From Flavobacteriales bacterium (GTDB taxonomy: Bacteria > Bacteroidota > Bacteroidia > Flavobacteriales > Flavobacteriaceae), in NCBI GenBank assembly GCA_002737105.1, contig NSHO01000015.1:1-18108 (forward strand): 18,108 nt of DNA. Direction: 5' to 3'. The notes below the pieces were generated by a model, which was given only the letters and a program-made list of their open reading frames with translations, searched no databases and was not told where the DNA came from. Position numbers and translations under genes: made by a program. Positions 1 to 6,979 of the stretch are shown one piece after another; position 1 is the stretch's first letter, and the number at the start of each line of letters is the position of its first letter.

Positions 1-221
1 ATTTTTTCTGCTATTTCTGTTGAGTTTTTTACACCCAAAGGAGTGGTAATGTCGATGTTATTATAAGTAAGTTTTTTACTAATCTCATAAGCCATAATTT
101 CACCAATACGCTCCATGTTTCTCCTGAAACGCATGGCATCTTTTTGAACGCTTACCGCTCTAATTTGATTTAAAAACTGATTTAAAACACTATTTTCTTC
201 GGAAATATATTGAATATTCAT
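1..221 (-). CDS. upp: uracil phosphoribosyltransferase, partial (3' part beyond left edge)
   Basis: Only the first 73 codons are present; the gene runs off the left edge. The product would join uracil to PRPP to make UMP in pyrimidine salvage in the cytoplasm. The translation starts MNIQYISEENSVLNQF and continues through RFRRNMERIGEIMAYEISK. The arginine-rich stretch followed by RIGEIMAYE is the typical N-terminal helix region of Flavobacteriia UPRT, and ITTPLG follows as in the family. The PRPP-binding loop and uracil site lie outside the window, so catalytic residues cannot be checked. The ATG at 219-221 is preceded by a short divergent spacer shared with the gene starting at 291. Family assignment is from remembered sequence pattern, but the match over this stretch is strong. 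Confidence 0.85.
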   Translation of the reverse strand, partial: MNIQYISEENSVLNQFLNQIRAVSVQKDAMRFRRNMERIGEIMAYEISKKLTYNNIDITTPLGVKNSTEIAEK

Positions 222-245
222 GTGAGATAATTTGTTATTTATGGT

Positions 246-253
246 TAAAAGTA
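246..253 (-). promoter_or_regulatory. upp: possible -7 element for upp
   Basis: On the minus strand this reads TACTTTTA, one base off the Bacteroidota -7 consensus TAnnTTTG, 24 bases before the upp ATG. No convincing -33 TTG was found at the expected spacing, so this is tentative. Confidence 0.25.
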
Positions 254-264
254 CAAAAAATCCT

Positions 265-272
265 TATTTTTG
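265..272 (+). promoter_or_regulatory. -7 promoter element before the DUF4254 gene
   Basis: TATTTTTG matches the Bacteroidota -7 consensus TAnnTTTG exactly and ends 18 bases before the ATG at 291. The upstream -33 element is not clear. The 69-base divergent spacer (222-290) must also hold the upp promoter. Confidence 0.45.
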
Positions 273-290
273 TAAATTAAAACAGAAATT

Positions 291-896
291 ATGTTTGCAG
301 AATTTGCGTTTCCCATTTTTGAACAAGCTATAAAAGTGTATCATGTTATTGATGATGTATATCAGCCGGTTGTTAATCCTTATGAAAAAGGGTCAGTAGA
401 GCATTTGTTATTTGCCAAAAACTGGGTGGATACGGTGCAATGGCATTATGAAGATATTGTTCGTGATCCAAATATTGATCCAGTTGCAGCGTTAGACTTA
501 AAACGCAAAATTGATGCCTCTAACCAGGTTAGAACTGATATGGTGGAATATATTGATGGTTATTTTCTACAAAAATACACACACGTTCAAGTGAAACCAA
601 ATGCCAGAATTAATACCGAAAGTCCAGCTTGGGCAATTGATAGATTATCTATTTTAGCCTTGAAAATTTACCACATGAATGAAGAAGCTACTCGCGAAGA
701 AGCCACTGCAGAACACCGAGCAAAATGCCAAGAAAAATTAAATGTGTTGTTAGACCAAAAAAACGATATGTTTATTTCAATTAGTCAATTGGTGGAAGAT
801 ATTGAAAATGGCGATAAATTCATGAAGGTGTACAAACAAATGAAAATGTACAACGACGAAGATTTGAATCCAGTTTTGTATCAAAATAAAAAATAA
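291..896 (+). CDS. DUF4254 family protein
   Basis: A 201-residue soluble protein with no signal peptide or membrane segment. The sequence fits the DUF4254 family, which has about this length and no established function; I know of no catalytic assignment. It is acidic and probably mostly helical, with conserved-looking pieces such as NPYEKGS near residue 30, NWVDTVQWHYED near 45-56 and a C-terminal KQMKMYND stretch. Its TAA stop is followed with no gap by the ATG of a family 9 glycosyltransferase, so the two are almost certainly co-transcribed and probably translationally coupled. From this pairing I infer a role in cell-surface glycan assembly, perhaps as partner or regulator of the transferase, but the sequence itself shows no mechanism. 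A TAnnTTTG element lies just upstream. Confidence 0.8.
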   Translation: MFAEFAFPIFEQAIKVYHVIDDVYQPVVNPYEKGSVEHLLFAKNWVDTVQWHYEDIVRDPNIDPVAALDLKRKIDASNQVRTDMVEYIDGYFLQKYTHVQVKPNARINTESPAWAIDRLSILALKIYHMNEEATREEATAEHRAKCQEKLNVLLDQKNDMFISISQLVEDIENGDKFMKVYKQMKMYNDEDLNPVLYQNKK

Positions 897-1928
897 ATGT
901 CTTATCACATTTTAGTTATTAGACTCTCCGCTATGGGCGATGTCGCTATGACCGTTCCTGTACTGAGAGCTTTTTCTTTGCAATATCCCAACGTGAAAAT
1001 TACGGTAGTTTCTCGACCGTTTTTTAAACCCTTTTTTGATGATATCGAAAACATAACTTTTTTTCCAATCGATATAAAAGAAAGACACAAAGGTTTTTTA
1101 GGACTTTTACGTTTGTTTTCAGATTTACGAAAACTCAATATTGATGCCGTTGCCGATTTACATAATGTCTTACGATCAAAAATTATCACTACACTTTTCG
1201 CTTTAAATGGCAAAAAAGTAGCTGCTACAGATAAAGGCAGAAAAGACAAAAAAGCACTTACAAAGTTAGCAATCAAAGACATTTCTCCAATAAAATCAAT
1301 GTTCGAAAGACATGTTGAAACGTTTGAAAAATTAGGTTTTCAAATCAATTTAAATACTCCCACATTTCCAGAAAAAGCGATTTTATCTGAAGAAATAATA
1401 AAAATTACTGGTAAAAAGCAAGAAAATTGGATTGGAATGGCGCCTTTTGCACAATACGAAAGTAAAGTCTACCCAACAGATTTGATGCAACAAGTAATAG
1501 ATGACTTAGCAAAAAATACTTCAAATAAAATTTTCTTATTTGGTGGCGGAAGTGAAGAAATTAAGCAACTAAATCAGTTAAAAAATAACCATCAAAATGT
1601 ACTTGTTTTAGCAGGGAAAATCAATTTGAAAGCAGAATTAGCCATTATTTCTAATTTAAATTTAATGCTTTCTATGGATTCTGGAAACGCACATATTGCC
1701 GCTATGTTGGGCGTAAAAGTAATTACACTTTGGGGCGCGACACACCCTTTTGCAGGATTTCAACCATTCCATCAACCAGATGATTTTTGTCTGACTTCAG
1801 ATAGAAAACAATACCCATTTTTACCTACTTCGGTGTACGGAAATAAAAAAGTAGCAGGATATGAAAATGCAATGCGAACGATTTTACCTTCTCAGGTTAT
1901 AGAAAAAATAAATTCCAATCTTACCTAA
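897..1928 (+). CDS. glycosyltransferase family 9 (heptosyltransferase-like)
   Basis: A 343-residue enzyme of the ADP-heptose:LPS heptosyltransferase superfamily (GT9, GT-B fold), expected to add a sugar to lipopolysaccharide core or a related glycan at the inner face of the membrane. The N-terminus (ILVIRLSAMGDVAMTVPVLRA) is the family's first Rossmann strand and glycine loop, and ADLHN near residue 100 follows. The C-terminal domain contains IGMAPFAQYESKVYP, LFGGGSEE, LAGKINLKAELAII, and the nucleotide-sugar-binding region SMDSGNAHIAAMLGVKVITLWGATHP. Length is normal for the family. It starts directly on the base after the DUF4254 stop codon. Donor and acceptor cannot be read from sequence; many Bacteroidota lack classical heptose cores, so naming it a heptosyltransferase would be too specific. 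Confidence 0.88.
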   Translation: MSYHILVIRLSAMGDVAMTVPVLRAFSLQYPNVKITVVSRPFFKPFFDDIENITFFPIDIKERHKGFLGLLRLFSDLRKLNIDAVADLHNVLRSKIITTLFALNGKKVAATDKGRKDKKALTKLAIKDISPIKSMFERHVETFEKLGFQINLNTPTFPEKAILSEEIIKITGKKQENWIGMAPFAQYESKVYPTDLMQQVIDDLAKNTSNKIFLFGGGSEEIKQLNQLKNNHQNVLVLAGKINLKAELAIISNLNLMLSMDSGNAHIAAMLGVKVITLWGATHPFAGFQPFHQPDDFCLTSDRKQYPFLPTSVYGNKKVAGYENAMRTILPSQVIEKINSNLT

Positions 1929-1943
1929 ATAAAATTGGAATTT
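1910..1943 (-). terminator. probable terminator for the thioesterase/reductase operon
   Basis: A 10-bp perfect inverted repeat pairs 1910-1919 with 1934-1943, leaving a 14-base loop. On the minus strand the second arm is followed by ATTTTTTC, which gives a weak AT-rich hairpin with a U tract after the convergent reductase gene. The element extends into the 3' end of the glycosyltransferase gene. The stem has low GC content, hence moderate confidence. Confidence 0.4.
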
Positions 1944-1962
1944 GGAATTTTCTATTTGGAAT
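1935..1962. repeat. heptamer word array between convergent genes
   Basis: Four consecutive 7-base units occur in strict phase. TTGGAAT appears at 1935-1941, 1942-1948 and 1956-1962, with a variant unit TTTCTAT at 1949-1955. The array fills most of the 42-base gap between the convergent glycosyltransferase and reductase genes. It has the same word length as the arrays at 15673 and 17624, though different words. Confidence 0.65.
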
Positions 1963-1970
1963 TTCAAAAA

Positions 1971-3023
1971 TTAAATATTATCAAAATCAATTTTAATCTC
2001 AGAGGATGTTGGCACCGCCTGACAAGCCAAAACCAATCCTTCTGCCACTTCATTATCGGTTAAAATTTGGTTTTTCTTCATGGTAGCGCTTCCTTCAGTT
2101 ACCCTACAAATACAGCTGCTACAAATTCCGCCTTGGCAAGAATAAGGCACATCTATACCTTGTTTTATAGCCGCTTCTAAAATCGTTTGTTTCTGACTCA
2201 TTTCAAAAGTAACTTCGTCAGTATCAACAGTAATTGAAATGTTTGTATGGCCTTCATTTACAGTATCAACTTTCTTTTCTGAAGCAGATGAAGTGCCAAA
2301 CAATTCAAATTTAACGTCTTTTTCAGCTACATTGTTTTCTTTTAAAGTCGCCGTAACTACTTGTATCATGGCTTCTGGTCCGCATAAGAAAAATTTAGAA
2401 AAGGTTTTATCAGCATGTTTGGTTTTCAAAACTGTGTTTACAATTGACTTGTCAATTCTACCAAACAATTCGCCGGCAACATTAGCTTGACTGTAAACAG
2501 AATGCACAAAAAAGCGACCTAAATTTTTTAATTGAAGCGCATGTAATTCCTCGTGAAAAATAGTTTCTGATTCGTCTTTATTACCATAAATTAACACAAA
2601 AGTACTATTTGGTTCTTCTTCTAACATGCTTTTTGCAATTGACAGCACTGGCGTAATTCCGCTTCCAGCTGCAAAAGCGGCATAGCTTTTTTGGTGATCC
2701 TGTTTGGCTTCAAAAGTAAATTTTCCTTCGGGAATACTGACTTCTAACAAATCTCCAACAGCTAATTTTGTGTTGGCAAATTTCGAAAAAGTACCGCTTT
2801 TTACTTCTTTTATAGCAATTCGCATTTCACCACTTTTTGGCGAAGAACAAATAGAATACGCTCTGCGAAGTTCTGTGCCGTCTAAAGTAAGCTTTAAGGT
2901 TACATATTGACCTGCTATAAATTGGTAAGCCGATTTCAGTTCTTGTGGAATATTAAAAACGATAGAAACCGCATTTTTTGTTTCTCGTTTGATTTCTTTT
3001 ATAGCTAATTTATAAAAATCCAT
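1971..3023 (-). CDS. PaaE-like ferredoxin--NAD(P)H reductase with C-terminal 2Fe-2S domain
   Basis: A 350-residue cytoplasmic electron-transfer protein with three modules. Residues 1-105 form the FAD-binding barrel, with the flavin motif RAYS at 54-57. Residues about 112-240 form the NAD(P)-binding domain, with GSGITP at 120-125 and CGPEAM at 214-219. Residues about 262-350 form a plant-type 2Fe-2S ferredoxin with ligands Cys296, Cys301, Cys304 and Cys334. This is the architecture of PaaE, the reductase of phenylacetyl-CoA epoxidase, and of related oxygenase reductases. No paaA-D genes are nearby, so the redox partner is unknown. It lies 9 bases downstream of an acyl-CoA thioesterase gene on the same strand, suggesting an operon. 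All cofactor motifs look intact. Calling it true PaaE would go beyond the evidence. Confidence 0.85.
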   Translation of the reverse strand: MDFYKLAIKEIKRETKNAVSIVFNIPQELKSAYQFIAGQYVTLKLTLDGTELRRAYSICSSPKSGEMRIAIKEVKSGTFSKFANTKLAVGDLLEVSIPEGKFTFEAKQDHQKSYAAFAAGSGITPVLSIAKSMLEEEPNSTFVLIYGNKDESETIFHEELHALQLKNLGRFFVHSVYSQANVAGELFGRIDKSIVNTVLKTKHADKTFSKFFLCGPEAMIQVVTATLKENNVAEKDVKFELFGTSSASEKKVDTVNEGHTNISITVDTDEVTFEMSQKQTILEAAIKQGIDVPYSCQGGICSSCICRVTEGSATMKKNQILTDNEVAEGLVLACQAVPTSSEIKIDFDNI

Positions 3024-3032
3024 GTTTGTTTT

Positions 3033-3545
3033 TTATTTTGTGAATAACGCCTTTAATTCCGTTGCTTCGCTAGGTTTCATTTTTCCAGCTAATACTAAGC
3101 TTAATTGTTTTCTTCTTAGTGCAGCGTCATAACGTTCTATTTCTAATTCGGTTTGTGGTTCAATGGGTGGCACAGGTATTGGTCTTCCAGTTTCATCAAC
3201 AGCTACAAAAGTATAAATGGCTTCGTTGGCTTTGTTTTTAATTCCTGATTCTCTGTCTTCAATCCAAACATCAATAAAAATTTCCATAGAAGTATTGAAG
3301 GTTCTCGATACTTTAGATTCTACTGTAACCACGCTTCCTAATGGAATGGCTCTGTTAAACGCCACGTGATTTACCGAAGCCGTAACGCAAATTCTTCTCG
3401 AATGACGGCGCGCAGTAATACTAGCGGCTCTATCCATTCGCGCTAATAATTCGCCACCAAATAAATTATTTAAAGGATTGGTTTCACCAGGCAACACTAA
3501 ATCGGTTAGCGTAGTTAAAGAGTCTGAAGGATATTTGTTTTGCAT
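3033..3545 (-). CDS. acyl-CoA thioesterase, hotdog fold (YciA/BACH-type)
   Basis: A 170-residue cytoplasmic enzyme predicted to hydrolyse acyl-CoA to free fatty acid and CoA. The hotdog-fold signature is clear: NPLNNLFGGELLARMD at residues 23-38, with Asp38 the likely catalytic acid, then the helix AASITARRH and strand VTASVNHVAF. The following IPLGSVVTVESKVSRTFNTSMEI covers the next beta strands that build the CoA-binding dimer interface. The tail from about residue 120 is charged, ends in KPSEATELKALF, and may be a helical addition. Length is typical. It is the first gene of a two-gene minus-strand unit, with the PaaE-like reductase following after 9 bases. Chain-length preference cannot be inferred. 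Confidence 0.87.
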   Translation of the reverse strand: MQNKYPSDSLTTLTDLVLPGETNPLNNLFGGELLARMDRAASITARRHSRRICVTASVNHVAFNRAIPLGSVVTVESKVSRTFNTSMEIFIDVWIEDRESGIKNKANEAIYTFVAVDETGRPIPVPPIEPQTELEIERYDAALRRKQLSLVLAGKMKPSEATELKALFTK

Positions 3546-3556
3546 TATTTTTTTTA

Positions 3557-3564
3557 CAAAGATA
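3557..3564 (-). promoter_or_regulatory. -7 promoter element before the thioesterase gene
   Basis: On the minus strand this reads TATCTTTG, an exact fit to TAnnTTTG, ending 11 bases before the ATG at 3545. A -33 TTG is not evident at the usual spacing; the region there is T-rich. Confidence 0.45.
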
Positions 3565-3590
3565 CTAACTCTGATTTAAAAAAAGGTCAT

Positions 3591-3613
3591 AAAAAAATCC
3601 CAAAATTGGGATT
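3591..3613 (-). terminator. intrinsic terminator of the SPOR-domain gene
   Basis: The inverted repeat AATCCCA / TGGGATT (3596-3602 and 3607-3613) has a 4-base loop. On the minus strand it is followed at once by a run of T (3591-3597). The stop codon TAA of the SPOR gene (3612-3614) overlaps the base of the stem, so the gene ends directly in its terminator. The layout is classical rho-independent. Confidence 0.75.
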
Positions 3614-4592
3614 AGTCTATAAGTAACCAAGCTTCGACGCTATCTTTTGATTTTATTTGAATTTTTAAATTCTGAGCTTCATTTAAATTAGAAAAACTCC
3701 CAAAAGCAACAGGTATCAAACCATATTTGTTTTCAGTTAATAAATGAGCTTCAAAACCTTGTGAAAGTAAATCATTCATGGCTTTTGTCGCGTTTTGTTT
3801 GCTTCTGTAAGCGCCCGCTATCACATGGTATTTTCCATTATGCGTTGTTTCTAAAGTTAAATCAACTGCGTTTATTGGATTTGGAATTACAAAAGTAGCC
3901 TCTTGAATTCTTTGATTTATTTTTTCTTGTACTGTTTTTTCTACAATTATAGTTTGTTGGTTAATTGTGAAGTCATAATACATTTTGTAAACGTACGTTC
4001 CTGCAGAAGCAAAAACAGCTACTGCGGCAGCGTATTTTAACCAATTACTTGAGCGATTTTTACCATTTATTGGAATAACCGGCTTGTCTTTTTCAGTACT
4101 TTCTTCTATTGAAATTGGTGTTTCAATTATAGACTCAGTTACTGAAGCAACATCAGTAAGTATTTGATTGGCTCTTGTTATTTCTGGCGAATTAAATCCA
4201 GCCAAACCAAAAGAATCTGTCAAATAATTAATAGCCGTATTGGGTTTGAAAACAAAATTATGTTCGGAATTTGAAAAAATTTCACCAATATTTTCTAGCA
4301 CTAAATGTTCTTTATTTTCTAGTTTTTCCAACCAAAAAACAACTTGCGTTTGAATCCTGTTTAAAGCTTTTTCGTAGCTAATTTTTTCTTGTAATGCGAT
4401 ATGATTGGCCAATAAACCATCATTGTTTTTTATGTTTGAATTAAAAGAAATTACTTTTTTCGGCGGTGCAAATGAACTTTGCCCAACAATTACTTGTGCA
4501 GATTGCCATTCGCATAAGAAAGCACCAAAGCCAGGAACACCCACGCATTGGTATCTGTACAACAATTCTGAAATGTATTTTTCTATTTTCAT
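3612..4592 (-). CDS. membrane protein with N-terminal HU-like (CCDC81-type) domains and C-terminal SPOR domain
   Basis: A 326-residue bitopic membrane protein. Residues 1 to about 130 match the paired HU-like domains (HU-CCDC81 bacterial type) known from Bacteroidota SPOR proteins. Typical pieces are the start KIEKYISELLYRYQCVGVPGFG and, later, ISFNSNIKNNDGLLANHIA. A low-complexity acidic linker (about 140-180) leads to one membrane helix at about 184-206. Periplasmic residues 252-326 form a SPOR domain (YHVIAGAYRSKQNA ... GLIPVAFGSF), which in other proteins binds glycan strands stripped of stem peptides at division sites. The N-terminal domains should be cytoplasmic. The gene ends in an intrinsic terminator. 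It faces away from dprA, and a good promoter lies very close to its ATG. A cell-envelope or division role is likely. Whether the HU-like part binds DNA or protein is unknown. Confidence 0.82.
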   Translation of the reverse strand: MKIEKYISELLYRYQCVGVPGFGAFLCEWQSAQVIVGQSSFAPPKKVISFNSNIKNNDGLLANHIALQEKISYEKALNRIQTQVVFWLEKLENKEHLVLENIGEIFSNSEHNFVFKPNTAINYLTDSFGLAGFNSPEITRANQILTDVASVTESIIETPISIEESTEKDKPVIPINGKNRSSNWLKYAAAVAVFASAGTYVYKMYYDFTINQQTIIVEKTVQEKINQRIQEATFVIPNPINAVDLTLETTHNGKYHVIAGAYRSKQNATKAMNDLLSQGFEAHLLTENKYGLIPVAFGSFSNLNEAQNLKIQIKSKDSVEAWLLID

Positions 4593-4597
4593 ATAGG

Positions 4598-4627
4598 CAA
4601 AATTAAGAATTCAAGCCCAAAAACAAA
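4598..4627 (-). promoter_or_regulatory. promoter of the SPOR-domain gene (-33 TTTG, -7 TAATTTTG)
   Basis: On the minus strand TTTG (4624-4627) and TAATTTTG (4598-4605) are separated by 18 bases, the best fit in the window to the Bacteroidota promoter. The -7 element ends only 5 bases before the ATG at 4590-4592, so the transcript would have almost no leader, or translation begins elsewhere. Confidence 0.55.
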
Positions 4628-4710
4628 ATTTTATCAACAATTTTTATTAACAATTTTAAAATTATATTTCTTCGTTTTACAGAATGTCATCAAAATATTA
4701 AAAAAATAAA

Positions 4711-4718
4711 TATATTTG
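4711..4718 (+). promoter_or_regulatory. dprA: -7 promoter element before dprA
   Basis: TATATTTG fits TAnnTTTG exactly and ends 18 bases before the dprA ATG at 4737. No clear -33 element was found upstream. The 144-base divergent spacer (4593-4736) is otherwise AT-rich. Confidence 0.5.
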
Positions 4719-4736
4719 TAAAATATATTATACGCC

Positions 4737-5843
4737 ATGTTACATAACGAATTATTTTACACGCTAGCGCTCTTAAAAGTGGAAGGTATTGGTGACGTTG
4801 TTGCCAAAAAACTCATTAAGCACTGTGGTTCTTCCTCAGCGGTTTTTCAAACTCCCAAAAAATCATTGGTTGCCATTGACGGAATTGGTCAATATCTTTA
4901 CAAAAATTTACAAGAAAAAGCTGTTTTTCAAATGGCCGAAAAAGAACTTCGTTTTATAGAAGACGAATACATTTCTTATACTACTTTTGAAGACAAATCA
5001 TATCCAGAACGCTTAAAACATTGCGCAGACGGGCCAACTATTTTATTTCAATCTGGGGCTATTGATTTGCAAAATAAAAAGTTAATCAATATTGTTGGAA
5101 CCCGGCAAACTACGCCATATGGAATTGATTTCACTAAAAAACTAATATCAGATTTAGCACCTTTAAATCCGGTTATTGTTAGCGGTTTTGCTTATGGTGT
5201 GGACATTGTAGCGCACCAAGCCGCCATTCAAAATGGCTTGCAAACTATTGGTGTTTTAGCTCACGGGTTAAATCAAATTTATCCAAAATCACATAAAAAA
5301 TATGTTTCTCAAATGGAACAAAACGGCGGTTTTATGACCGAATTTTGGAGCACCAGTAATCCAGAAAGGGAAAATTTTATCAAAAGAAACAGAATCGTTG
5401 CGGGTATGTGTGAAGCTACAATTGTTATTGAAAGTGCCGAAAAAGGCGGCTCATTAATTACGGCCAGTATTGCAAATGACTATAACCGAGATGTTTTTGC
5501 TGTTCCGGGGAGAGTTTCTGATAAATTTAGCCAAGGGTGTAATAATTTAATCAAAACGCAACGAGCACATTTATTAAACAGTGCGGCTGATTTGATTTAT
5601 ATTTTAAATTGGGATATAAATTCAAAAAAAGAAAGTAAACCCTTGCAAAAACAATTGTTTGTTTCCTTAACGGAAGACGAGCAAAAAATTTATGATTATT
5701 TAGTAAATAAAGAAAATGAACTAATGGACATTATAGCTTTAGATTGCGATTTTCCTATTTTTAAAATCTCATCTTTGTTACTAAATATGGAGTTAAAGGG
5801 TGTCATCAGACCAATGCCAGGCAAGTTGTTTGAAGTGATTTAG
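4737..5843 (+). CDS. dprA: DNA-processing protein DprA
   Basis: A 368-residue cytoplasmic protein that in other bacteria binds incoming single-stranded DNA during natural transformation and loads RecA. Residues about 12-60 contain helix-hairpin-helix-like motifs (VEGIGDVVAKKLI, IDGIGQYLYK). The Rossmann-type DprA core spans about 85-290, with IVGTRQTTPYG at 119-129, SGFAYGVDIVAH at 149-160 (usually SGLAxGID), the NFIKRNRIVAG segment at 213-223 and SAEKGGSLITA at 233-243. Residues about 305-368 fit the small winged-helix domain often found at the C-terminus. Length is normal. It is divergent from the SPOR gene and convergent with trpS. recA lies a few kilobases away, which is suggestive but not evidence of co-regulation. 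Confidence 0.95.
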   Translation: MLHNELFYTLALLKVEGIGDVVAKKLIKHCGSSSAVFQTPKKSLVAIDGIGQYLYKNLQEKAVFQMAEKELRFIEDEYISYTTFEDKSYPERLKHCADGPTILFQSGAIDLQNKKLINIVGTRQTTPYGIDFTKKLISDLAPLNPVIVSGFAYGVDIVAHQAAIQNGLQTIGVLAHGLNQIYPKSHKKYVSQMEQNGGFMTEFWSTSNPERENFIKRNRIVAGMCEATIVIESAEKGGSLITASIANDYNRDVFAVPGRVSDKFSQGCNNLIKTQRAHLLNSAADLIYILNWDINSKKESKPLQKQLFVSLTEDEQKIYDYLVNKENELMDIIALDCDFPIFKISSLLLNMELKGVIRPMPGKLFEVI

Positions 5844-5853
5844 TTTAAAACAA

Positions 5854-5892
5854 AAATTTCACAGATTAGCATGAAACTAATTTGTGAAATTT
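5854..5892 (-). terminator. hairpin between dprA and trpS, probable trpS terminator
   Basis: A 16-bp inverted repeat (5854-5869 with 5877-5892, 7-base loop) has a single G/T pair at one position. On the minus strand the distal arm runs into TTTTTGTTTT, as expected for an intrinsic terminator of trpS. On the plus strand the hairpin follows dprA by 10 bases but lacks a T tract. Confidence 0.6.
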
Positions 5893-5911
5893 GTGAAAAT
5901 CTATGTGAAAA
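5879..5911. repeat. TGTGAAA word repeats in dprA-trpS spacer
   Basis: The word TGTGAAA occurs three times (5883-5889, 5892-5898 and 5904-5910), and its complement TTTCACA lies in the left hairpin arm at 5857-5863. Spacings are 9 and 12 bases, so this is less regular than the 7- and 8-base arrays elsewhere. Words of this kind are familiar in intergenic regions of Flavobacterium. Confidence 0.5.
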
Positions 5912-5915
5912 AATG

Positions 5916-6887
5916 CTACACAAACCCTAATTTTTCACGGACTCTTTTCAAAACGCTATCCGCAACTTTACCTGCTTTTGTTGCGCCTTCAAAAAGTAAT
6001 TTGTCTACTTCTGCAGGATTGTTTATGTAGTGATTATATTTTTCTCTTTCGGTTTTAAATTTTTCAGTAATTAAATCAAAAAGCGCTTGTTTAGCGTGTC
6101 CAAAACCATAATTTCCAGCCAAATATTTGGTTTTTAAATCTGCTGTTTCTTCTGGCGAAGCCAATAATTTGTACAAACCAAACACATTACAAGTAGCTGG
6201 ATTTTTTGGATCTTCTAAAGGCGTGCTATCTGTTTCAATGCCTTTTATTTGTTTCAATAACGCTTGATCATCCAGAAAAATATTGATAAAATTATTTCGC
6301 GATTTACTCATTTTTTGCCCGTCTGTTCCAGGAATTAACATCGTCTTTTCACTTGTTTTTCCTACCGGTAACACAAAAGTTTCACCCATTTGATGGTTAA
6401 AACGGGAAGCCACATCTCTAGTAATTTCAATATGTTGCATTTGATCTTTTCCAACAGGCACAATTTCGGCATCGTACAATAAAATATCGGCAGCCATTAA
6501 CATCGGATAAGAAAACAATCCTGCATTTACATCTTCTAATCTATCAGCTTTGTCTTTAAAAGAATGGGCTAATGTAAGGCGTTGAAAAGGAAAAAAACAA
6601 CTTAAATACCAAGACAATTCTGCAGTTTGTGGCACATCTGATTGTCTGTAAAAAACTACTTTATTAGTATCTAAACCACACGCCAACCATGCGGCAGCTG
6701 TGCTATAAGTGTTTTGTCTGAGTTCGATTCCGTTTTTAATTTGCGTAATCGAATGCAAATCGGCAATAAATAAAAACGATTCATTTGCAGGATTATTTGC
6801 CATTTGTATAGCTGGAATAATTGCGCCTAATAAATTTCCTAAATGTGGCGTTCCTGTGCTTTGAACACCTGTTAATATTTTTGCCAT
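5916..6887 (-). CDS. trpS: tryptophan--tRNA ligase
   Basis: A 323-residue class Ic aminoacyl-tRNA synthetase that charges tRNA-Trp with tryptophan. The HIGH-type motif is HLGN at residues 15-18, after TGVQSTGTP. The KMSKS motif is exact at 192-196, after PGTDGQ. Family segments SYPMLMAADILLY (126-138) and VPVGKDQMQHIEITRDVA (143-160) cover the tryptophan- and adenylate-binding region. Length is typical of bacterial TrpS. It is a single-gene unit: a promoter with TACATTTG lies upstream and a strong hairpin lies downstream towards dprA. No leader peptide or T-box-like structure is visible in the short upstream region. Confidence 0.97.
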   Translation of the reverse strand: MAKILTGVQSTGTPHLGNLLGAIIPAIQMANNPANESFLFIADLHSITQIKNGIELRQNTYSTAAAWLACGLDTNKVVFYRQSDVPQTAELSWYLSCFFPFQRLTLAHSFKDKADRLEDVNAGLFSYPMLMAADILLYDAEIVPVGKDQMQHIEITRDVASRFNHQMGETFVLPVGKTSEKTMLIPGTDGQKMSKSRNNFINIFLDDQALLKQIKGIETDSTPLEDPKNPATCNVFGLYKLLASPEETADLKTKYLAGNYGFGHAKQALFDLITEKFKTEREKYNHYINNPAEVDKLLFEGATKAGKVADSVLKRVREKLGFV

Positions 6888-6904
6888 TTTGAATGTTGTT
6901 TTTG

Positions 6905-6935
6905 CAAATGTAAGTTTTTAAGTAAAAAGAGCCAA
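6905..6935 (-). promoter_or_regulatory. trpS: trpS promoter (-33 TTG, -7 TACATTTG)
   Basis: On the minus strand TTG (6933-6935) and TACATTTG (6905-6912) are 20 bases apart. The -7 element fits the Bacteroidota consensus exactly and lies 17 bases before the ATG. Confidence 0.55.
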
Positions 6936-6979
6936 GTAAAAAGGTGCAACTAAAAAAGAATAAGTTTTTTAAAATTGTT

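Noticed and set aside
905..1282. 125-codon open frame antisense to the GT9 gene
   Set aside because: Fully opposite a recognised coding region and with no family features.
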